A DNA stretch of 64,000 nucleotides from contig NZ_CP051666.1 of NCBI RefSeq assembly GCF_012848475.1, positions 5,001 through 69,000 of the forward strand, written 5' to 3'. Positions 58,946-64,000 of this stretch are shown here, in pieces. The notes below the pieces were generated by a model. That model ran no database searches. It was not told where the DNA came from and worked only from the letters and a program-made list of their open reading frames with translations. The translations under genes were made by a program, and so were the position numbers. Position 1 is the first letter of the stretch. Each line of letters begins with the position of its first letter. The stretch is from Marinobacterium sp. LSUCC0821 (lineage in GTDB: Bacteria > Pseudomonadota > Gammaproteobacteria > Pseudomonadales > Balneatricaceae).

Positions 58946-60297
58946 TAATCTAAATCTAAGTTCTGGCCAGGTTTACGCTTCATCATCGGTGCATTGCCAT
59001 CGCCAAGGCTTACAGCAGAAGGTTGACGACGCTTGCCCACATGCTTTTGATCGCGGGCACGATTCTTAACCTTCGGTTTGTTATCGGTCTTCCCTTTCTT
59101 GTCATCTTTTTTGCGCTTGGTACCGACACTACGGCCATTCTTACGAACCTTTTCAGGTCCTTTGTAGTGACCCTTTAGACCTTGGATAACACGCTGCTCA
59201 AATGTCACACGAAGATAACGCTGTATAGTCGCAGCAAGATTCCACTCGCTAGACATGATTAGGTTGATCGCCAATCCTTGACGGCCCTGGCGGCCACTTC
59301 GGCCAATACGGTGAACATACTCATCGCCCTTACGTGCCATATCGAAGTTGATGACCAGATCGACACCTTCGATATCTAGGCCGCGTGCTGCAACATCTGT
59401 AGCGACTAGGTGGTTGATTCGTCCCTCACGGAAGAGGTTGAGAATGCGCTTACGCTCTGGTTGCTCTAATTCACCATGTAGAACGCCGACACGCATCCCT
59501 TGCTTCATCAAACGCTCGCCAAGCTCCTCGGCGAATACGCGCGTGTTACAGAAGATAATGCCCTTGTCGTACTCTTCGTTTTCAGTAAGCCAAAGCACAA
59601 TGCGCTCTTTGTGAGCAGGGTTGTCCGCCAGAATCATCTGTTGAGTAATAGTGTCGACGGCATCTTGTGCAGTAGCGAGTTGCAGTCGCTGTGGATCGTT
59701 CAAACCTACCTTGATGATTGATTCAAGGTTCTTATGGTTAAGTGTTGCTGATAGCAAAAGGGTCTGACGCTTCTCAGGACAGGCATCGATGATGTAGCCC
59801 ATCTCATCTTTGAAACCCATGTCGAGCATACGGTCCGCTTCATCAAGCACTAGAAACTCAAGATCATCAAAATCCATCGTGCCTCGTTCGAGGTGCTCTT
59901 TAAGACGACCAGGTGTGCCAACAATAACTTCTGGGTTTTTGCGAAGGCGAGCCGTTTGGTTGCTCCAGTTCTCGCCACCACAAACGCTCTGAATTTTAAC
60001 CTGAGTAAACGCGGCAAGATCTGAGAACATCTTCTCAACCTGCTCAGCAAGTTCACGCGTTGGTGCAAGTATCAAGCCACGTGTGCCAGAGCTCGGCTTT
60101 GGATTATCAATCAGCTTTTGCAGCATCGGAATGACAAACGCCAGTGTTTTACCACTACCTGTCTCAGCGCCGACAAGAAGATCTTTACCGGCAAGTGCTG
60201 CAGGGATGGTCTCTTTCTGAACGTCGGTTGGTTCGGTAATGTTAAGTTGATCGAGCGCCTTTAAAAGACGGTCGCTGATTTTTAATTCGTTAAACAC
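58945..60297 (-). CDS. DEAD-box RNA helicase (SrmB-like)
   Basis: A 450-residue helicase: Q motif PTDVQKETIP, Walker [23 protein letters not shown], and HRIGRSGRQGRQG. The last 80 residues are a highly basic Lys/Arg-rich tail. It resembles SrmB/RhlE-type helicases, which act in ribosome assembly or mRNA decay. Its stop overlaps the dioxygenase start by one base. Confidence 0.9.
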   Translation of the reverse strand: MFNELKISDRLLKALDQLNITEPTDVQKETIPAALAGKDLLVGAETGSGKTLAFVIPMLQKLIDNPKPSSGTRGLILAPTRELAEQVEKMFSDLAAFTQVKIQSVCGGENWSNQTARLRKNPEVIVGTPGRLKEHLERGTMDFDDLEFLVLDEADRMLDMGFKDEMGYIIDACPEKRQTLLLSATLNHKNLESIIKVGLNDPQRLQLATAQDAVDTITQQMILADNPAHKERIVLWLTENEEYDKGIIFCNTRVFAEELGERLMKQGMRVGVLHGELEQPERKRILNLFREGRINHLVATDVAARGLDIEGVDLVINFDMARKGDEYVHRIGRSGRQGRQGLAINLIMSSEWNLAATIQRYLRVTFEQRVIQGLKGHYKGPEKVRKNGRSVGTKRKKDDKKGKTDNKPKVKNRARDQKHVGKRRQPSAVSLGDGNAPMMKRKPGQNLDLD

Positions 60298-60429
60298 TGG
60301 GTGTCCTCAATATTCTGTATGCGCGCATTTTATCAGAAGGAGGGAGTGTACGGCTTGAAAAATCTTGTAAATAGCTAAAGCAAATTGAACGATTAGTTTT
60401 AATTAATTTTATTAAAAGCATGTATTTCG

Positions 60430-60466
60430 ATATCTTTTCTCTATCAAATGAATAAACGAGCTACAG
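60430..60466 (+). promoter_or_regulatory. possible OxyR-type site upstream of the peroxiredoxin gene
   Basis: The segment 60430-60444 reads ATAT-N7-CTAT, seven of eight bases of an OxyR half-site, and after seven bases a weak second half begins ATAA. This spacing matches the known OxyR layout. It lies about 20-55 bases before the start codon. The second half is poor. Confidence 0.3.
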
Positions 60467-60483
60467 GCTCACAGGAGTAAGAG

Positions 60484-61218
60484 ATGAAAAATCGTGAAGG
60501 TTTAAATGTTCCAGAGGTGACGTTCCCAATTCGAGTGAATAACGAGTGGGCTAAAGTGACTTCAAGTGATCTTTTCAAAGAGAAGACTGTTGTCGTATTT
60601 GCGCTGCCAGGTGCGTTCACGCCAACCTGCTCAAGTACCCACTTACCTCGTTATAACGAGTTAGCACCTGTGTTTGCAAAAGAGGGTGTGGATAGCATCA
60701 TCTGTCTATCAGTGAACGATCCCTTTGTCATGGATGCCTGGGCGGGTGATCAGGGTGCTGAGAATATCTTAATGCTTCCAGACGGTAACGGAGAGTTCAC
60801 TGAGGGAATGGGCATGTTGGTTGATAAAGCTGATCTTGGCTTTGGCAAACGCAGCTGGCGCTACTCGATGCTGGTTAAAGATGGCGTCATTGAAAAGATG
60901 TTCATCGAGCCTGATGTGCCAGGCGACCCATTTAAAGTGTCTGACGCTGACACCATGTTGAAATACATCAATGCGAATGCAGAGCAGCCAAAACGCGTAA
61001 CTGTCTTCACCAAACCGGGTTGTCCACATTGTTCGCGTGCTAAAAAAGCATTGAGTGAGGCTGGTTTCAGCTACGAAGAGATAAACCTAGGTGCAAAAGG
61101 CCTAAGTTACTCAACGCTAGCGGCTGTCACGGGGCAGGGAACCACCCCTCAGGTATTCATTGATGGTCAGCGAGTGGGTGGAGCTGACGATCTAGAGTCT
61201 TGGTTGGCTAATCGTTAA
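60484..61218 (+). CDS. peroxiredoxin-glutaredoxin fusion
   Basis: A 244-residue hybrid. Residues 1-165 are a Prx5-type peroxiredoxin with peroxidatic C49 in PGAFTPTCSS. Residues about 168-244 are a glutaredoxin with the dithiol site C180-P-H-C183 and TTPQVFIDGQRVGGADDL. Such hybrids reduce hydrogen peroxide and organic peroxides with glutathione and are known in several gammaproteobacteria. Ribosome binding site AGGAG is seven bases upstream. Confidence 0.95.
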   Translation: MKNREGLNVPEVTFPIRVNNEWAKVTSSDLFKEKTVVVFALPGAFTPTCSSTHLPRYNELAPVFAKEGVDSIICLSVNDPFVMDAWAGDQGAENILMLPDGNGEFTEGMGMLVDKADLGFGKRSWRYSMLVKDGVIEKMFIEPDVPGDPFKVSDADTMLKYINANAEQPKRVTVFTKPGCPHCSRAKKALSEAGFSYEEINLGAKGLSYSTLAAVTGQGTTPQVFIDGQRVGGADDLESWLANR

Positions 61219-61235
61219 CTGTCTCGCTCTGTGTT

Positions 61236-61272
61236 AACCACTCAGCTCATCAGAGCTGAGTGGTTGTTTTTT
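61236..61272 (+). terminator. terminator after the peroxiredoxin gene
   Basis: A thirteen-pair perfect stem, AACCACTCAGCTC-atca-GAGCTGAGTGGTT, followed by GTTTTTTA. Its T tract overlaps the stop of the convergent lipoprotein gene. Confidence 0.93.
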
Positions 61273-62017
61273 ATGAGGAGAGTCCCAACTCCAACTCAGC
61301 CCCTTCAACCTGTTGCTCGATAGAGAGTGCGTTGTTGTAAAAGACTTTTAAGAATTGATCATGTTGAGTTTTTTCTACGATGCATGCCTGTTTAGCAGCC
61401 ACAGCAGGGTTTGTGGTTTTGGAGATAAAGTGAATATCTCCAAAGGCGTAAGGTAATGCGGTTCCACAGGCTGCAACTGCATCATTGAATATAGATATGC
61501 TCGTTTCAGAGCCCGGAGTGCTGTTAGTCGGGGCAATAATCAACATGACGCTTCGGTCTGTTAATACCCCAAAATGAATCACCTTTGCGCGGGCTTCGAT
61601 TTGTCTGTTGCCGAGTTGTCCTTTAACGAGCTGTTCTCTGCCATCAGCCATCAAAAGTCGCATCGGTTTGGATTTTAAATTGGGCGCGGCTGTGAATCGC
61701 TTTTGATCTGTAACCCATGTGAACCAGCCATCTTTTTCGGCATAAAATTTTGAGGCTTGTTTAACATCCTCGGCCATTTCTGAGTTGCGTTTGCGATTCC
61801 GCTCTTTTTCAGCTTCTCGTTTCGCTAGTTGCTGTTGTGCAATGCTCAGTTTGGGTTTTAATAATTTGGCATCGACAGGGTATCGGTGAATTCCCTCTTG
61901 ATAAGTTTGCGACTCGATTTTAATTCGTTCAACAGAAACGGTTCCGTTGGGTTTTTGTGGTGCTGATTGGCATCCAGCCAGCATAGCGGTAATGACCACC
62001 AGATAGGCTAGCTTCAT
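61271..62017 (-). CDS. lipoprotein of unknown function in the DUF1501 operon
   Basis: A 248-residue lipoprotein with lipobox LAGC (residues 13-16). The region after it is basic and predicted coiled-coil (QQLAKREAEKERNRKRNSEM), then a soluble domain with two cysteines. I do not recognise the family. Its ATG overlaps the DUF1501 stop by four bases, so it is very likely in the same operon. Confidence 0.75.
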   Translation of the reverse strand: MKLAYLVVITAMLAGCQSAPQKPNGTVSVERIKIESQTYQEGIHRYPVDAKLLKPKLSIAQQQLAKREAEKERNRKRNSEMAEDVKQASKFYAEKDGWFTWVTDQKRFTAAPNLKSKPMRLLMADGREQLVKGQLGNRQIEARAKVIHFGVLTDRSVMLIIAPTNSTPGSETSISIFNDAVAACGTALPYAFGDIHFISKTTNPAVAAKQACIVEKTQHDQFLKVFYNNALSIEQQVEGAELELGLSS

Positions 62018-63138
62018 AGGTATATCCTGTCGGTAACTCGTTTTAGGTTGGGCTCAAAAAATACGCGTTCCGCGATTTCATCATGCTCAAGGCCAAGTGT
62101 GTGTTCTAGTGCTGCTGCACACAGGCTTCTTGAATCCAAAGTAGCCATCAGGTCGCGCCGCTCAAATAGGTCGCTCTTTGCCAATCCGGGCCAGTCAGCC
62201 AGTACCGCGCCACCATTAACGGCGCCACCCCCAATGAACATGCAGGTGCCGTAGCCATGGTCAGAGCCGCTGCTGCCATTCACTTTGACGGTTCTTCCAA
62301 ACTCTGTGAGAGTAATAAATGTCGTGTTATCCCAGGCCTCACCGAGTGAATCTTTTAATGAACTGATACATAGATCCAGCTCAGTTAGCTTAGATCCTAA
62401 ACGAGATCCTTGTCCTGCATGAGTGTCATACCCCCCTAGTCGAATCAATGCGGCGATGGGGCCATCCTTTTGTGATAGTGCTTTGCCGGCTTCTCGCGCT
62501 AACGCATTCGGGCTTCGATCATTGGATTGGTAGGTGTTTTTAGTCACCCTAGCGATCAGTTTTTCATTGGTGGTTTGCCACTGTTCTGAAAGACCTGAGT
62601 GAATTCTTTTTAAGAGATCGGAAGAGGGGTTGTAGGCGCCCTTTACATGAGCCGGATAGTAGTTGTCGATGCTGGTCGTTCCTCTTAGTAGAAGAGGGGT
62701 ATCCAAGCTCATCGCCCGTCCACCGTAGTTGACTAAATCTAAGCCTCGACCTATCCAACCAGTGCTCTCAGTAAAGGGGGCTTTGCCAGCACCCTGTATG
62801 AAGTTTTGCCCCTCAAAATGGGAACGTTTGGTGTAAGGGAAACTGGTTGCATGGACTCCAAGTATGTCCTGACTCAGCATCAGTTTGTGCGTATTACGAA
62901 GCGATGGGTCTAATGCCCAATGACTATTGAGATCCAGAAGTGAGGTAGGTAATAACGATTCCCTGTGGCTCTCCAGAGCGCCTTCAGCTTTGGGTACTAA
63001 TGCACTTAGGCCATCTAGACCGCCCTCCAGCAAGAAGACGACTAAGCGTCGATTTGGGTTGATGGAACGCGCCCAGGTTGGGACAGACGCAAGTGCTAAT
63101 GAACCGCCTGTCAATTTCAAAAAGTCTCTACGTTTCAT
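62014..63138 (-). CDS. Tat-exported DUF1501 protein
   Basis: A 374-residue DUF1501 protein, a distant relative of the alkaline phosphatase/sulfatase fold. The Tat signal KRRDFLKLTGGSLALASV is clear. Conserved stretches: RLVVFLLEGGLDGLSALVP, LGGYDTHAGQGSRLGSKL, LTEFGRTVKVNGSSGSDHGYG. These proteins are nearly always next to a DUF1800 gene, as here. The activity is not established. Confidence 0.9.
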   Translation of the reverse strand: MKRRDFLKLTGGSLALASVPTWARSINPNRRLVVFLLEGGLDGLSALVPKAEGALESHRESLLPTSLLDLNSHWALDPSLRNTHKLMLSQDILGVHATSFPYTKRSHFEGQNFIQGAGKAPFTESTGWIGRGLDLVNYGGRAMSLDTPLLLRGTTSIDNYYPAHVKGAYNPSSDLLKRIHSGLSEQWQTTNEKLIARVTKNTYQSNDRSPNALAREAGKALSQKDGPIAALIRLGGYDTHAGQGSRLGSKLTELDLCISSLKDSLGEAWDNTTFITLTEFGRTVKVNGSSGSDHGYGTCMFIGGGAVNGGAVLADWPGLAKSDLFERRDLMATLDSRSLCAAALEHTLGLEHDEIAERVFFEPNLKRVTDRIYL

Positions 63139-63139
63139 G

Positions 63140-64000
63140 TTAGACCTCCATCATCCAGCGGTTCACAGTTAACGCAATGAATTGCTCATGTCCCTGACCA
63201 AATTCCATCACCTTTGATTGATAGCTCAGAGGAACCTGTAGGTGATCCATAATCTCTTTAGGTTTGGCGGTAACAAAAGCTCTGTTCCAGACGGATTGAG
63301 CAAATCGCACACGCCTATCAAGGTGCTCTAGGCTTATCCACTCTCTAGATTTGAGAGGGAAACCGTTCGGCTGGCGCTCTTCCCAAAAACTGTTGCCGAG
63401 CTCTCTCATCGGTTTAACCACCTCGCGCCCCATCTGCCAAGAGGTAATGTCTTGGTGACTATCAAAATAGTGGGCATCAGCGGCTCTTACAATGTTGAAT
63501 AGCCAATGGCTAGGCCATAGGACTTTGTTTTCTCCTTCACTCCAGGCTAGCTCTAAGAGTGTTGTATGTACTGCAAGCAGGTTGCCATTGGAGTTTTTCC
63601 AGCTATTTTCTAGTGCTTGAGTGACCTTTTTACTGGGTTCGTCACTGATAAAGTGCAGTGCCAGTTTATGACAGATGTACTCGCGCGTTTTATCCAGAGC
63701 GGCTAGGTCATTAGTAAACTCTTTAAGCGCAGAGCTGCCACGACCATATTTCTTACCCATAACCACTTTAGTTCCAGTGTCGGCTCGTTTTTTAATGTAG
63801 GGGTAATCAGCACTTTTCCACTCTTGATAGGCCCAGCGTGGGTTAAATGCATAGTCTCCCCATCCGGCCAGTATTCTTGCCGCGTTGTGAATGTCATCTT
63901 CTGTATAGCCTTGAGCAGGAGAGCAGCTATGCAGCTCCATGATTTCGCGGGCTAAATTGTCATTAAGACCGACCTGTTTGCCTTCTTGTCTTCGATGGCG
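63140..64000 (-). CDS. DUF1800 family protein, C-terminal part (cut by the window edge)
   Basis: The frame runs to the right edge without a stop, so the gene is partial. The ATG at 63940 is internal, because upstream codons read GLNDNLAREIMELHS, the family block that in DUF1800 proteins precedes GYTEDDI and a Trp/Gly-rich region. It is the promoter-proximal partner of DUF1501; the gap is one base. The N-terminus and any signal peptide are outside the window. Confidence 0.9.
   Translation of the reverse strand, partial: RHRRQEGKQVGLNDNLAREIMELHSCSPAQGYTEDDIHNAARILAGWGDYAFNPRWAYQEWKSADYPYIKKRADTGTKVVMGKKYGRGSSALKEFTNDLAALDKTREYICHKLALHFISDEPSKKVTQALENSWKNSNGNLLAVHTTLLELAWSEGENKVLWPSHWLFNIVRAADAHYFDSHQDITSWQMGREVVKPMRELGNSFWEERQPNGFPLKSREWISLEHLDRRVRFAQSVWNRAFVTAKPKEIMDHLQVPLSYQSKVMEFGQGHEQFIALTVNRWMMEV

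Overview
The window is a chromosomal segment of a gammaproteobacterium, most likely a marine lineage near Oceanospirillales/Pseudomonadales rather than an enteric. The main reason is gene order. proA-nadD-rsfS-rlmH-mrdA-rodA-mltB-rlpA-dacA-ybeD-lipB-lipA, queA-tgt-yajC-secD-secF, and hemA-prfA-prmC facing a TPR lipoprotein and lolB match the order I recall from Pseudomonas-type genomes. Gene density is high, nearly all genes have recognisable housekeeping functions, and I see no prophage, insertion sequence, CRISPR array or defence island.

Layout. 1-1281: 3' third of a 23S rRNA gene, the 5S gene and the operon terminator. 1282-1709: gene-free DNA full of small hairpins and a REP-like element. 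1710-11115: a ChaN-like secreted protein, parC, a membrane protein with an acidic linker and a degenerate cyclase-like domain, and an RND efflux pump with its adaptor. 11297-22038: a twelve-gene same-strand run for proline and NAD synthesis, ribosome maturation, the rod-shape peptidoglycan machinery and lipoate synthesis. 22044-25883: rhlE, a tandem universal stress protein and a SulP transporter, with a 48-bp perfect palindrome upstream of rhlE. 25992-35144: small accessory and metabolic genes (lone HigA-like regulator, methionine aminotransferase plus omega-amidase, rhodanese, cytochrome c'-like protein, HAD phosphatase, parvulin, MscS channel, SAP-domain protein). 35341-44761: tRNA-Leu, queA-tgt-yajC-secDF, rnr, serB. 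44762-45298: a second gene-free hairpin region with a duplicated 112-bp element. 45299-49230: tRNA-Gln/Met cluster, ychF, pth, rplY, prs and another tRNA-Gln. 49332-60297: lolB, TPR lipoprotein, hemA-prfA-prmC-moeB-yccU, an MFS transporter, an ankyrin-like protein, a DODA-type dioxygenase and a second DEAD-box helicase. 60484-64000: a peroxiredoxin-glutaredoxin fusion and a DUF1800-DUF1501-lipoprotein operon cut by the window edge.

Working together: mrdA/rodA make the elongation peptidoglycan synthase, and mltB, rlpA and dacA trim the same polymer. lipB passes octanoyl groups to lipA. queA and tgt act in queuosine synthesis, and yajC/secD/secF assist Sec export. prfA and prmC are a release factor and its methyltransferase.

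The most unusual material is non-coding: dense arrays of perfect hairpins with three-base loops 3' of the rRNA operon and of the tRNA cluster, a tandemly duplicated hairpin element whose copies differ only in loop bases, REP-like elements, and the 48-bp palindrome. Among proteins, the acidic-linker cyclase-like membrane protein stands out. ispE is absent from its usual place between lolB and prs. Nothing here can be called a new system with confidence from sequence alone.
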